Shown here: piece after piece, positions 30,389-42,772 of the stretch | How the letters are laid out: each line of letters opens with the position of its first letter | Numbering within the stretch: the first letter of the stretch is position 1 | Source: Zobellella taiwanensis | GTDB lineage: Bacteria > Pseudomonadota > Gammaproteobacteria > Enterobacterales > Aeromonadaceae | DNA length: 64,000 nt | Assembly: GCF_003012795.1 (NCBI RefSeq) | Contig: NZ_PXYH01000006.1 | Coordinates: 109,239-173,238 of the forward strand | Reading direction: 5' to 3' | The notes under the pieces: model-generated | Database searches by the model: none | Told to the model about the DNA's origin: nothing | What the model saw: only the letters and a program-made list of their open reading frames with translations | Position numbers and translations under genes: made by a program

Positions 30389-31237
30389 TTATTTGTGGCT
30401 TTTATATGCTTCCAGATACCATTCATATAACTTTGTTTGTATTTCTTCTTCAGCCAAGTGAAGAGGGGTGAACTCTGAGAAAATATAGGATTTCTCTGAA
30501 AAGAAAGGGTAGCTTATTTCTGTACCATCAGGCTCTGCATAGCTAAGGATTGTGTCGCTTGCTAAATCAATAAATTCATTTTGTGATAATTTTTCACCTT
30601 CCATATCCTCAGCCATTGCCGGTAGTTCGATGTCGTTACGCTCACGGCTATGATCGAATAATAAAAAGTCAGCAAGTGCATTTAAGGATTCTTCGTCCCA
30701 GAATCGATAGCGCATATATTTTTCTTCATAGGCGTTGGTGACTGCATTAATAAACTCGTACGACATCAGGTTGATTGATGGAATATTAAGGTTATATTGT
30801 TCATAGTCATCCCAATTGTATCTTTTATTAATGTCCTGTCTAAGTCCCAACACATTTTGCATAATGAGTTTTTTGGATGCAGCAGTGGCACTGCCTCTTA
30901 ATACGTAAGCGCTCACCTTCTCATTCTCCACCGTTTCCAGTGCTTTTTCTATTGCTGCTGAAATAATATATTTTTTTATCTTTGGTATGACTGAGTTGGA
31001 AATCCAGCCTATGCCGAAGGTAGGGCGGTCAGTGCTACCGTAGATTACACAACTGGGAATGCCAGGAGTGAGTATTATTTCAAGATTTTTTATGGTTAAG
31101 TTTAATTTGGTGTTGTTTAAGAATTGATTTACACCCTCCCTGATTTCCTTCAATCGACTCTCTCTTTCCTCTATTTCCCACTCTTCCAGACCATCATTGT
31201 AGCCATAAAAATCTGGGTGTTTTTTGCTGTCTTCCAT
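30389..31237 (-). CDS. Unknown AT-rich island gene
   Basis: This 282-residue soluble protein is not recognised. It is rich in charged residues, has no signal peptide or membrane segment, and its base composition is far more AT-rich than the core genes on either side of the island. An AAGGT ribosome site precedes the ATG. The middle has a KIKKYIISAAIEKALETVENEK helical stretch and a glycine-containing LRGSATAASKK turn. It lies between the FtsZ-like gene and the helicase on the same strand. The composition suggests separate acquisition. Confidence 0.6.
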   Translation of the reverse strand: MEDSKKHPDFYGYNDGLEEWEIEERESRLKEIREGVNQFLNNTKLNLTIKNLEIILTPGIPSCVIYGSTDRPTFGIGWISNSVIPKIKKYIISAAIEKALETVENEKVSAYVLRGSATAASKKLIMQNVLGLRQDINKRYNWDDYEQYNLNIPSINLMSYEFINAVTNAYEEKYMRYRFWDEESLNALADFLLFDHSRERNDIELPAMAEDMEGEKLSQNEFIDLASDTILSYAEPDGTEISYPFFSEKSYIFSEFTPLHLAEEEIQTKLYEWYLEAYKSHK

Positions 31238-31288
31238 ATTTTTACCTTGTGTGTTTTTAAAGTTAGTGAATTGTTTTATAAAGCAGGC

Positions 31289-31939
31289 TTAGGTGACAAT
31301 AAGCACGCTGGCTCTTGTCCCCGGCTCGTCAATGGTAAAGCGGGCGGCGTAGGCGACTGTTGGCTGGGTAAGGATTCTCTCATCAAAAAAACGGATGATG
31401 GTCTCAAAATCTTCCATGCGGTTGGCGTGCTCTATGGAAAGCGAGGCGACAATATATATCCCCTTTACTTCTCCCAGGTTTTCTATCCCCTGAAAATGAG
31501 TCGATAGATAGCTTTCATCAATTTCTGCCGCATCGGTGTATGGGCTTTCATAAAAATGAATGTTCTCGCCTTTGCTTATAACGGTCAGCAAGTCCATCAG
31601 GTCCACGCCAACGAGAGAGGGCTTGTTGATTGACTCGATCAAATCGAATACACAGTTGCGATAGGCACCATCATTTTTTACTTGAATGGTTTTCAGGCTA
31701 CTCTGGTCGGCGGGTTGTTCCGACAACACCACGCAGGCGTTTGCCTTTACCAGTTGGTTTTGGTGCCGGCACAGCCAGTCCTCCGGCGGCGCTACCAGCA
31801 TCAGCAGATCGCTGAATTCCACGGCTTGTTCCAGGGCGTCCGGCGCAAAGAAGGTGGCTACCTCCTGTGGTCCGTTCAGGCCGTGGGTGAAGTCGATAAT
31901 CCCCACCTGGTGCGGCGGGGTGTCGTATTGTTCAAACAT
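31289..31939 (-). CDS. Protein resembling the C-terminal half of FtsZ, no GTPase motif
   Basis: This 216-residue protein is not annotated by any obvious motif, but its second half follows the order of the FtsZ linker helix and C-terminal domain. LIESINKPSLVGVDLMDLLTVI parallels the helix I-x-x-P-G-L-I-N-V-D-F-A-D-V. VKGIYIVASL, EDFETIIRFFDERI, TVAYAARFTIDE and RASVLIVT follow the strand-helix-strand order of the FtsZ C-domain. The first half may be a decayed GTPase domain, since the GGGTGTG loop is absent. The ATG 31939 was preferred because it has an AAGG site. A GTG start at 31990 would overlap the preceding gene. Confidence 0.5.
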   Translation of the reverse strand: MFEQYDTPPHQVGIIDFTHGLNGPQEVATFFAPDALEQAVEFSDLLMLVAPPEDWLCRHQNQLVKANACVVLSEQPADQSSLKTIQVKNDGAYRNCVFDLIESINKPSLVGVDLMDLLTVISKGENIHFYESPYTDAAEIDESYLSTHFQGIENLGEVKGIYIVASLSIEHANRMEDFETIIRFFDERILTQPTVAYAARFTIDEPGTRASVLIVT

Positions 31940-31967
31940 AAAGGCTGGCCTTGGGTTGGTGGTGGGA

Positions 31968-32429
31968 TCAGTAGCGGTATTCGCACTCACTCAGGTCGCC
32001 CAGTACTGTTTGGGTGCTTTGAGGCGAGGGGGCAAAGCTGGCGACTTTTTTCTGGTTTACGTACACATCAAACTGGGCGGCACCTTGAATGGCTTCCCGG
32101 AACGAGTACCAGGCGTTGTCGCCATTGCGCCAGCCCAGGGAGTCGGGCATCCAGTAGGCCTTGCCGTCGATCAGCAGTTCAAGGGTGTTGCTATCGCTGG
32201 GAGACAGATCCTGGCCGTTGGCCAGGGTAAAGTTAACGCCGGTTAACTCGCCGTTTTCGCTGTAGCCAATATCACAGTTGATGGTAAAAACATCACCCTG
32301 TTCGTTTTGTATGCTGTTGGACGATATGCCTTGTCCGAACTCGGAGTTCCAGATATTGGGAATGGCTTGGGCCGAAGTGGCAGCCAGCAAAATGGCAGAA
32401 AAAATAAGCTGTTTGATGTGAGAGTTCAT
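31968..32429 (-). CDS. Small exported protein of unknown function
   Basis: This 153-residue precursor has a classical signal peptide (MNSHIKQLIFSAILLAATSAQA) with probable cleavage after AQA. The mature part has two cysteines, one in FTINCDIGYS and one near the end in LSECEYRY, which could form a disulphide in the periplasm. A strong AAAGGAG ribosome site precedes the ATG. No family is recognised. It lies between a GIY-YIG nuclease gene and the FtsZ-like gene, so an envelope role linked to that cluster is possible but unproven. Confidence 0.65.
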   Translation of the reverse strand: MNSHIKQLIFSAILLAATSAQAIPNIWNSEFGQGISSNSIQNEQGDVFTINCDIGYSENGELTGVNFTLANGQDLSPSDSNTLELLIDGKAYWMPDSLGWRNGDNAWYSFREAIQGAAQFDVYVNQKKVASFAPSPQSTQTVLGDLSECEYRY

Positions 32430-32479
32430 ATATGCTCCTTTTATTTCATGAGTCCGAATATTTCATTTTTACTGTCGAC

Positions 32480-33235
32480 TTAATCATTTTTAGCCTTTTG
32501 AAAACCAACGCGTACAAATGGGTGGCCAAAGCTTCGTTCTTTTTCGATGACTTTTCCTATATATAAATTTCTGATATGTTGATCGGCTTTTCTTCCAATG
32601 AATTCCCATCTTCTGTTTTCTTTGTTTCTGGATATGGTTCTGGTAAAATATTCTTGAGTTCCTGCTTTAACCCAGCCGTGTATCTCATATACCTCTTTTA
32701 TTATTCCATTGTAAGTGGCGTAACCATATTTTATGGATTCATCTCTTGGTATATTATGCCAGATGCCTCTTGTAGACTCAAAAAGTGCCAATTCACTCAT
32801 TCCTGACTTATACGTGTCATTTAATAAGAATGCCAGCCCTTGATGTTCTGGTTGGATGATTACTGTTTCGCTGGAGTATAGATTGTGAATTTCATCTATA
32901 GTCATTCTGCCCATGTTTGATTCACAGCCTCTGATTTTGTTTTTGAGTTCCCCAACACCAAGTAGATCAATGCAGGTGGACTCAATTAGTGCTGCTGATT
33001 TCTCATCAAGTCCATGGCGCAATATATCAATGGCTATTTTTTGTTTTTTTATAAGATCTTGAATGAAAGCGTTTTTCTCCTGGCTTTCATCTTCTTTTAA
33101 ATGTTGCAGGCATCGATCCCCCTTTCCTCTTCCAATGTAGAATGGTTTTCTCTCTGTGCCGTTTATTTCACATAAGGCATAAACGTAATTGCTTATCTGG
33201 CGCAGTGTTTGATTATATTTTTTGTCTTCTTGCAT
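32480..33235 (-). CDS. GIY-YIG nuclease domain protein
   Basis: This 251-residue protein begins with a GIY-YIG-type nuclease domain (about 15-110). VYALCE replaces the GIY strand, FYIGRGKGDRCLQHL gives the YIG strand with the catalytic arginine region, and AALIESTCIDLLG holds the likely metal-binding glutamate. This is the spaced YIGKGKGxRxxxH form seen in LEM3-like and mobile nucleases. The C-terminal half is unassigned and may bind DNA. The gene is AT-rich and has an AGGAA ribosome site. A role in cutting invading DNA is inferred from location only. Confidence 0.7.
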   Translation of the reverse strand: MQEDKKYNQTLRQISNYVYALCEINGTERKPFYIGRGKGDRCLQHLKEDESQEKNAFIQDLIKKQKIAIDILRHGLDEKSAALIESTCIDLLGVGELKNKIRGCESNMGRMTIDEIHNLYSSETVIIQPEHQGLAFLLNDTYKSGMSELALFESTRGIWHNIPRDESIKYGYATYNGIIKEVYEIHGWVKAGTQEYFTRTISRNKENRRWEFIGRKADQHIRNLYIGKVIEKERSFGHPFVRVGFQKAKND

Positions 33236-33364
33236 GTTGATTCCTAAAGTAGTGGTTTGTGGGTGTGGTTGATGATAATAGGGGCTTTAGCTGTTTCTTT
33301 TTAATTTTTTAACAATTAAATGAGAGTTCATGTTGATAGACCCTATCTTTAGTTGGAAAAAAGT

Positions 33365-34357
33365 TTAGGCATATGCCGCCAGCATTTTACTGGCTTGCTC
33401 GGCGATGGCCTGGCGCCAATGGGCCGGCTCCAGCACTTCCACCCGGGCGCCAAAGCCCACCAGCCACCACTGGGTTTGCTGATCGTTGGGCACGGTGGCG
33501 GTGAGGGTGACCCAGCCATCCTCGTCGGGGGCGGAAAGCTGTTGCTGTTCGCTGACCGGGGTTTCCGCCAGTGTCCAGGCCACGCTGGCATCGATTCTGG
33601 CCACCAGTTGCACCTGTTGCCGGTCCAGCGGATAGCCGAAGGCGCCGTCGGCAATATAGTGTTCCACGCTGAAGGTGGGATGCGGCCGAAACGGCGCTTC
33701 GCTCGGTGCCAGTTGCTGAATGCGGTGCAGGGCGAACTGGCGAATGTCTTCATAGTCGTTCACCGTAGCCAGCAGGTAGCTGACGCTATGGCGCACCACC
33801 AGCCCCTGGGGATGCAGGGTGAACTGTTTCACTTCCTGTTTTTGCCGGCTGAGGTAATGCACCTCTATCGCCTGGCGCTGGAGCAGGGCATCGCTGATGC
33901 CCTGCCACACGGGCGGGGCGATGGCCGCCGGCAGCAGCGCCTTGCCGTTGGGAATGGCGCGAACCTGGCGGGCCCAGTCGGCAAAGCCATTTTCCCGCAG
34001 GCCGTCCAGAAACTTGCGGGCGTCGTGAAACTGGGGGCTGAGCTTGTCTACCGCTATCTGGGGCAACAGGCCCTTGAGGTATTCCTCCGCCAGCACCAGG
34101 GTCAGGGCGGTGGCGGTGTCCATGGCGGGCAGGGTGCTTTTGAAATTCGGGTCGAACGACCAGCGGTAGGGGCGTTCGCTCTGGTCGCAGATAAGCGGGT
34201 AATGACCCGATATTCTTTCCAGATCCCGCTGAATGGAGCGAAGGTTGACGTTGAAGCCCTTTTCTTCCAGCAGGGTTTGCAGGGTGGTGGTGGCCTTGAA
34301 TTGGGGCGCGCGCGGGATCAATTGCAACATGGCAATGTAGCGGAAAAGGGTGTCCAT
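33365..34357 (-). CDS. WYL-domain transcriptional regulator
   Basis: This 330-residue regulator has an N-terminal winged helix (about 1-75; TTTLQTLLEEKGFNVNLRSI is the helix-turn-helix part), a WYL ligand domain (about 135-215, with VHYLSRQK and a FTLHPQGLVVRHSVSYLLA core) and a C-terminal extension. WYL regulators such as BrxR and CapW sit at the head of phage-defence loci and repress them until a nucleic-acid-type signal is sensed. The ATG follows AGGAG. The element CAT-N3-GTGTCGTTTG lies 51 bases upstream and is shared with the preceding ATPase gene, a sign of self-regulation. Confidence 0.88.
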   Translation of the reverse strand: MDTLFRYIAMLQLIPRAPQFKATTTLQTLLEEKGFNVNLRSIQRDLERISGHYPLICDQSERPYRWSFDPNFKSTLPAMDTATALTLVLAEEYLKGLLPQIAVDKLSPQFHDARKFLDGLRENGFADWARQVRAIPNGKALLPAAIAPPVWQGISDALLQRQAIEVHYLSRQKQEVKQFTLHPQGLVVRHSVSYLLATVNDYEDIRQFALHRIQQLAPSEAPFRPHPTFSVEHYIADGAFGYPLDRQQVQLVARIDASVAWTLAETPVSEQQQLSAPDEDGWVTLTATVPNDQQTQWWLVGFGARVEVLEPAHWRQAIAEQASKMLAAYA

Positions 34358-34407
34358 GAGTGCTCCTGTTGGGGTGTCGGCATCCTGACGGAAACGCCAG
34401 CATACCC

Positions 34408-34423
34408 CATAAAGTGTCGTTTG
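34408..34423 (-). promoter_or_regulatory. Shared element upstream of the WYL gene
   Basis: On the plus strand this reads CATAAAGTGTCGTTTG. The same element with TTT in place of AAA occurs at 36619-36634, upstream of the ATPase gene. Both lie about 50 bases before the start codon in the same orientation. It is a candidate operator or promoter part for the WYL regulator. Confidence 0.55.
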
Positions 34424-34476
34424 TGTCTGTGGTTTGCGGGCCCTTCGCACCACCCGCCAGGCCGGTGTGAACGGCC

Positions 34477-36570
34477 TCAGTCGCCGGTGGCTACAAAGCC
34501 GATGGGCCTGGACTGCCCCCTGGTTTTCAGGGCATGTTCCTGCTCCAGCCCGGCGAGCAGGTTTTCCGGGCTCGGGCGCTCGCCCATCACGCCATGTCGG
34601 CGCAGCACGGCGGCGAAATCGCCCGGGGTCAGTTGCTCAAGCCGGCTCAGGGCCGGATGCAGGTGGGCGGCATCCTGCTCCCGGAATTCCCCCTGCAGTT
34701 GCTGGCCCAGTACCGTATTGAAATACATCCAGGCCTGCTCGGGGCTGAAATAGCCAAAGCCTATCTTGAAGTCGAACCGGCGCAGGGCGGCCGCGTCCAG
34801 GTGATCCATAAAGTTGGTGGCCATCACCAGAATGCCGGGATATTGCTCCATTTGAACCAGCAATTCGTTGACTTGGCTCACTTCCCAGTTGCGCACCGCG
34901 CCGGCGCGGCTGGCCAGGAGGCTGTCGGCCTCGTCAATCAGCAGGATGCCGCCACAGGCCTTGGCCTCGGCAAAGGCGGCGGCCAGCTTTTGCTCGGTGC
35001 CCCCCACATAGGGGTCGAGCAGGTCGGAGGCCTTTTTGGCGACCAGGGGTCTTTCCAGCGCGTCGGCCAGGTGGCCCGCCAGGGCGCTCTTGCCGGTGCC
35101 GGGGGGACCATACAGACACAGCCGGCCCATGCCGCTGCGTTTCAGCCCCCGGATGATGGGCTCCAGGGCGGTGTCGGTGGCGCACAGCGCCGGGTTGAAC
35201 AGGGAAGGCTGGCGCTGCTGATTCAGCCGCTTCCAACGATAGCCGAGGGCCTGATACAGGTTGGCCAGAATGTCTTCCATAGCGCTCTCCACGTTTTCCG
35301 CCTTGCGATATCCGAGTTTTTTTACCACCCTGGCCGCCCGTGCCAGGTGCGCCGGCTCCAGCCTGCGCTGGCTGGCCAGTTGTTCCAGCCAGGGCTCGCG
35401 CACATTCAGCCCCCCAAGCAGCCGGCGTGCCATGCCCAGGCGTACCTCCGCCGTCAGCTCGGGCATGGCCAGCATCAGGTCGAAACGGCGGAGGTAGGCC
35501 GCCTCCATGCACGACACCTCGTTGCTCAGCCAGAGGGTGGGGCGGGGGTTGCTTTCCAGCAACTGGTTCACCCAGGCCTTCTGGCCCTCGCTGGTCTGCT
35601 CGTTGAACACGTCCTCCACCTCGTCGAACAGCACCAGGCTGTGGTTATCCTGGCGCAACACCTGCTGGCACAGCTGGTAGCGGGCGAAGCGCTCGCGGCC
35701 GTTGAGCGCCTCGCCGCGCGGGTCGGCGAATTTCACCTCGTGCAGGCTCCAGCGCAGGCGAGCGGCCAGGGCGCGGGCCAGCTCGGTCTTGCCGGTGCCG
35801 GGCGCGCCGTAAATCAGCACGTTCACTCCGCTTTGCCGGCCCCCGGCCCGGCTCAGGTAGCGCAGCAGGCGGTCGATAAAGGGCTGCAGGTGGGCAAAGT
35901 CGTCCAGCGTCAGCTGTGCCGGCTGCTGGCTGTTGGAAAAGGTGGTCAGCAGGCTGCGAGGCCCGTTTTCCTCATACAGCAGAATGTCGTCCAGGCCGCG
36001 CATCAGCTCCAGGCCGTTGCCATGGCGCTCGGTTTGTACCAGGCCACAGGCCAGCAGCGTCATCCCCGGTGCCAGTGCATGCGCCACCTGGCGGCGGGGG
36101 CGGCCGAGGGCGGTGGCCAGCAGGCCGATAAGCTGTTGGCCGCCCATCCAGTGCTGGTGAAACAGCTCCAGGGTGTTGGTCAGCACATTGTCCTGCTGCA
36201 CCAGCACCAGAAAGGCCAGCACGTCGAGTTCGGCCTCTTCCAGTGCCAGGCTGTCGCCCAGCTGGCGCAGATTGCTCGCCAGGGGATCGGGAACCGGAAT
36301 GGCTCGGCTTTCCTGCTCCGCCAGCAGGGTTTTCAACAACCGGATCACTTCTGAAGGGACCAGTTCGGAAGCGTCCAGCCCGGGCTCCAGGGATTGCAGC
36401 AGTTCGTCCAGCTCGTGGCGGCGTTTGCTCAGGGCCAGTCGGGCTCCGTCGGCCAGCACCAGCAGGCGCAGCGCCCACAGCAAGGGCAGCGGCGGATGGG
36501 GCGAGGACGACTGGGCGCAAGACCGCCGGCGCTTGCGCGGATGGTGGTGAAGGGTGTGCAGTGGTGGCAT
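34477..36570 (-). CDS. Tandem AAA+ ATPase
   Basis: This 697-residue protein carries two AAA+ modules after a helical N-terminal region of about 230 residues. Module 1 has Walker A YGAPGTGKTELARAL and Walker B LVLFDEVEDVF. Module 2 has Walker A YGPPGTGKSALAGHL, Walker B ILLIDEADSLL and sensor MATNFMDHLDAAALRRFD. Both look catalytically intact, and an arginine finger is likely in the RRFD segments. A good AGGAG site precedes the ATG. The family is found in variable genomic regions, often beside a WYL regulator, but its function is unknown. A remodelling or threading ATPase role is inferred from the fold. Confidence 0.82.
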   Translation of the reverse strand: MPPLHTLHHHPRKRRRSCAQSSSPHPPLPLLWALRLLVLADGARLALSKRRHELDELLQSLEPGLDASELVPSEVIRLLKTLLAEQESRAIPVPDPLASNLRQLGDSLALEEAELDVLAFLVLVQQDNVLTNTLELFHQHWMGGQQLIGLLATALGRPRRQVAHALAPGMTLLACGLVQTERHGNGLELMRGLDDILLYEENGPRSLLTTFSNSQQPAQLTLDDFAHLQPFIDRLLRYLSRAGGRQSGVNVLIYGAPGTGKTELARALAARLRWSLHEVKFADPRGEALNGRERFARYQLCQQVLRQDNHSLVLFDEVEDVFNEQTSEGQKAWVNQLLESNPRPTLWLSNEVSCMEAAYLRRFDLMLAMPELTAEVRLGMARRLLGGLNVREPWLEQLASQRRLEPAHLARAARVVKKLGYRKAENVESAMEDILANLYQALGYRWKRLNQQRQPSLFNPALCATDTALEPIIRGLKRSGMGRLCLYGPPGTGKSALAGHLADALERPLVAKKASDLLDPYVGGTEQKLAAAFAEAKACGGILLIDEADSLLASRAGAVRNWEVSQVNELLVQMEQYPGILVMATNFMDHLDAAALRRFDFKIGFGYFSPEQAWMYFNTVLGQQLQGEFREQDAAHLHPALSRLEQLTPGDFAAVLRRHGVMGERPSPENLLAGLEQEHALKTRGQSRPIGFVATGD

Positions 36571-37002
36571 GGCTGCTCCTGATCTGGGGAGGAGTCATCA
36601 GAGTACGGAGGCGGGCGACATTTTGTGTCGTTTGGGTTGGAGCCCTGCCTTCCGACATGCTCCGGTGTTGCGGTTTATTATGTTGGGTAATAACCGAGTA
36701 GGTTATGTCTTTATTTCGTTCATCCATCTTAAGCTTTTTACAAGGTTTGCTGCGCATCGGAAACTGCGCCGGTAATGTGGTACTGGTGCCATATGCTTGG
36801 GCGTGTGCATCTTGTGCATCTATCTAGGGCAAGAAGGTCACCGAAGTTTGACGCCAACGGGATAGATGCGAAAATGCCGCATCCTCATGGGTGCTGTTGA
36901 GGCCTCGGTCCTGGGTATCAAATGAAGTTGCGGGTATCGGAGCGGGTATCAACGCAGTATTAGGCTTAATGCCATCAATAAAATCAAAGAGATAAGTGCA
37001 GT
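36571..37002. promoter_or_regulatory. Right edge of the island, non-coding
   Basis: No gene is seen in this 432-base stretch. It holds the shared element for the ATPase gene (36619-36634) with a CGACA/TGTCG inverted repeat around it. Three short GGGTATC repeats (36913, 36932, 36944) lie near the end, just before the core gene pabA. No tRNA, integrase gene or clear attachment-site pair is visible. The GGGTATC cluster could be a remnant of an integration site, but nothing proves it. Confidence 0.45.
36619..36634 (-). promoter_or_regulatory. Shared element upstream of the tandem AAA+ gene
   Basis: This is the second copy of the CAT-N3-GTGTCGTTTG element, reading CATTTTGTGTCGTTTG on the plus strand. 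It lies 49 bases before the ATPase start. The sequence CGACA-N5-TGTCG overlapping it is a short inverted repeat, which suits a dimeric regulator. A weaker match (TTTTTGTGTC) lies at 30198-30207 before the helicase gene. Confidence 0.55.
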
Positions 37003-37584
37003 ATGCTGCTGATGATCGATAACTACGATTCCTTTACCTGGAACCTGGTGCAGTACTTCGGTGAGCTGGGCCAGGAGGTAGTGGTGCGGCGCAATGACGA
37101 GATTGCCCTGGACGAGATCGCCGCCCTGGCGCCGGCGGGGCTGGTGATTTCCCCGGGGCCCTGCACGCCCAATGAGGCGGGGGTGTCATTGGCGGCCATT
37201 ACCCGTTTTGCCGGCAGTCTGCCCATTCTCGGCGTCTGCCTGGGGCATCAGGCCATTGCCCAGGCCTTCGGCGGGCGGGTGGTGCGCGCCAGGCGGGTGA
37301 TGCACGGCAAGACCTCACCCATCCGCCACAGGGGGTTGGGCCTGTTCCGGGAGCTGCCGGACCCGCTGACCGTTACCCGCTACCATTCCCTGGTGGTGGA
37401 ACGCGACAGCCTGCCCGAGGATTTTGAACTGACCGCCTGGACCGAAACCGAGGCCGGCGCGGTAGACGAGATTATGGGCATGCAGCACCGCCACCTGCCG
37501 CTGCACAGTGTGCAGTTCCATCCCGAGAGTATCCTCACCCAGGGCGGCCATCGCCTGCTACAGAATTTCCTCGAACTGATTTGA
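37003..37584 (+). CDS. pabA: Aminodeoxychorismate/anthranilate synthase glutaminase subunit
   Basis: This 193-residue class I glutamine amidotransferase releases ammonia from glutamine for PabB (folate) or TrpE (tryptophan). The start [19 protein letters not shown], the oxyanion segment [11 protein letters not shown], the nucleophile elbow [15 protein letters not shown] and the catalytic HPES triad part are all present. Position next to argD matches pabA in related gammaproteobacteria, so pabA is preferred over trpG. It is the first core gene to the right of the island. Confidence 0.94.
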   Translation: MLLMIDNYDSFTWNLVQYFGELGQEVVVRRNDEIALDEIAALAPAGLVISPGPCTPNEAGVSLAAITRFAGSLPILGVCLGHQAIAQAFGGRVVRARRVMHGKTSPIRHRGLGLFRELPDPLTVTRYHSLVVERDSLPEDFELTAWTETEAGAVDEIMGMQHRHLPLHSVQFHPESILTQGGHRLLQNFLELI

Positions 37585-39187
<1,603 letters not shown>

Positions 39188-39265
39188 CCCCTTCCGGCGA
39201 CAGGATTTCAGGACGGGGCAGGGTTGCCTCGTCCTGGTCGCCAATTTTGTAATAAGGAGTTCTGC

Positions 39266-41756
<2,491 letters not shown>

Positions 41757-41868
41757 CGCCCGGGGCGAGGGAGGAGAGGGGCCGCCCGGCGGTCCCAGGT
41801 CCCGTCCGGCCCAGGGCCGGGCGGGTTGCGTGAATATAGGGATGATCCCATCAATAAGGAAAAAGAGC

Positions 41869-42672
41869 ATGCACACTTCGGTCAACGCGCTGTTTGGCGC
41901 CCTCTGGCAGGATTATCTGAAGATGACCCCCAGCGCCCTCGACATCCACGCCCTGCTGGGCGGTGGCAGGCCCATCATCAACGATCACGTGGCCTTTCGT
42001 ACCTTCCGCCATCCCAGGCTGGGGCTCGACAAGCTGGCCGCCCACTTCCTGGCGCTGGGCTATGAGCAGAAGGGCGAATACCATTTCGAGGCCAAAAAGC
42101 TCTACGCCCGCCATTACGAGCATCCCACCGACGCCACCGCGCCCAAGGTGTTTATCAGCGAATTGCTGCTGGAACAGTGCTCCCCCGGGTTGCAGCGCAT
42201 CGTGGCCGGCCTGATCGACCAGGTGGACGAGGGCCTGCCCGCCCAGACCGGTTTCCTTTATTCCGGCGCGCCCTGGAAAGTCTCTTATCACGACTACAAG
42301 ACCCTGCTGGAAGAAAGCGAATACGCGGCCTGGCTGGCGGCCTACGGCTTTCGGGCCAACCACTTTACCGTCAGCGTCAACGAGCTGGAGGAGTACGACA
42401 GCCTGGAAGAGGTGAACAGCGCGCTCAAGAACGCGGGCTTCCGGCTCAATGCCGTGGGCGGCGAGATCAAGGGCTCGCCCGAGGTGCTGCTGGAACAGTC
42501 CTCCACCATGGCCGACACCGCCATCGTCGAGTTCAGCGACGGCAAGGCCGAGTTGCCGAGCTGCTTCTACGAGTTCGCCCTGCGCTATCCCCAACCCGAC
42601 GGCAAGCTCTACTCCGGCTTTGTCGCCGCCTCGGCGGACAAGATTTTCGAAAGTACCAACGTCAAGGGATAA
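41869..42672 (+). CDS. DUF1338 family metal-dependent protein
   Basis: This 267-residue protein belongs to the DUF1338 group. Larger members are 2-oxoadipate dioxygenase/decarboxylases of lysine breakdown. The metal ligands are likely the histidine of IINDHVAFRTF, the histidine of FRANHFTVSV and the glutamate of SCFYEFALRY, which matches a vicinal-oxygen-chelate-like site. The ATG preceded by AAGGAAAAAG is chosen over an earlier in-frame one. It is the last gene of the ast cluster and is followed by a strong terminator. A role on a keto-acid from arginine or ornithine catabolism is inferred. Confidence 0.8.
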   Translation: MHTSVNALFGALWQDYLKMTPSALDIHALLGGGRPIINDHVAFRTFRHPRLGLDKLAAHFLALGYEQKGEYHFEAKKLYARHYEHPTDATAPKVFISELLLEQCSPGLQRIVAGLIDQVDEGLPAQTGFLYSGAPWKVSYHDYKTLLEESEYAAWLAAYGFRANHFTVSVNELEEYDSLEEVNSALKNAGFRLNAVGGEIKGSPEVLLEQSSTMADTAIVEFSDGKAELPSCFYEFALRYPQPDGKLYSGFVAASADKIFESTNVKG

Positions 42673-42739
42673 CAGCGGGAATACCCGCGGCTTGCCGACA
42701 ACAACAAGTGCCCCCGGCCGGCATGAACCGGCCTCCTGC

Positions 42740-42772
42740 GGGGATGGCGCCTGGCGCCATCCCCGTCTTTTT
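42740..42772 (+). terminator. Intrinsic terminator of the ast cluster
   Basis: A 12-bp perfect stem (GGGGATGGCGCC and its complement) with a single-base loop is followed by GTCTTTTT. The end overlaps the stop codon of the convergent copper receptor gene. Confidence 0.85.

Noticed and set aside
34534..36354. 606-residue plus-strand frame opposite the tandem AAA+ gene
   Set aside because: Both Walker A and B sets are on the minus strand, so this is a shadow.
36571..37002. tRNA or attachment site at the island's right end
   Set aside because: No cloverleaf could be drawn, and the GGGTATC repeats have no partner at the left edge.
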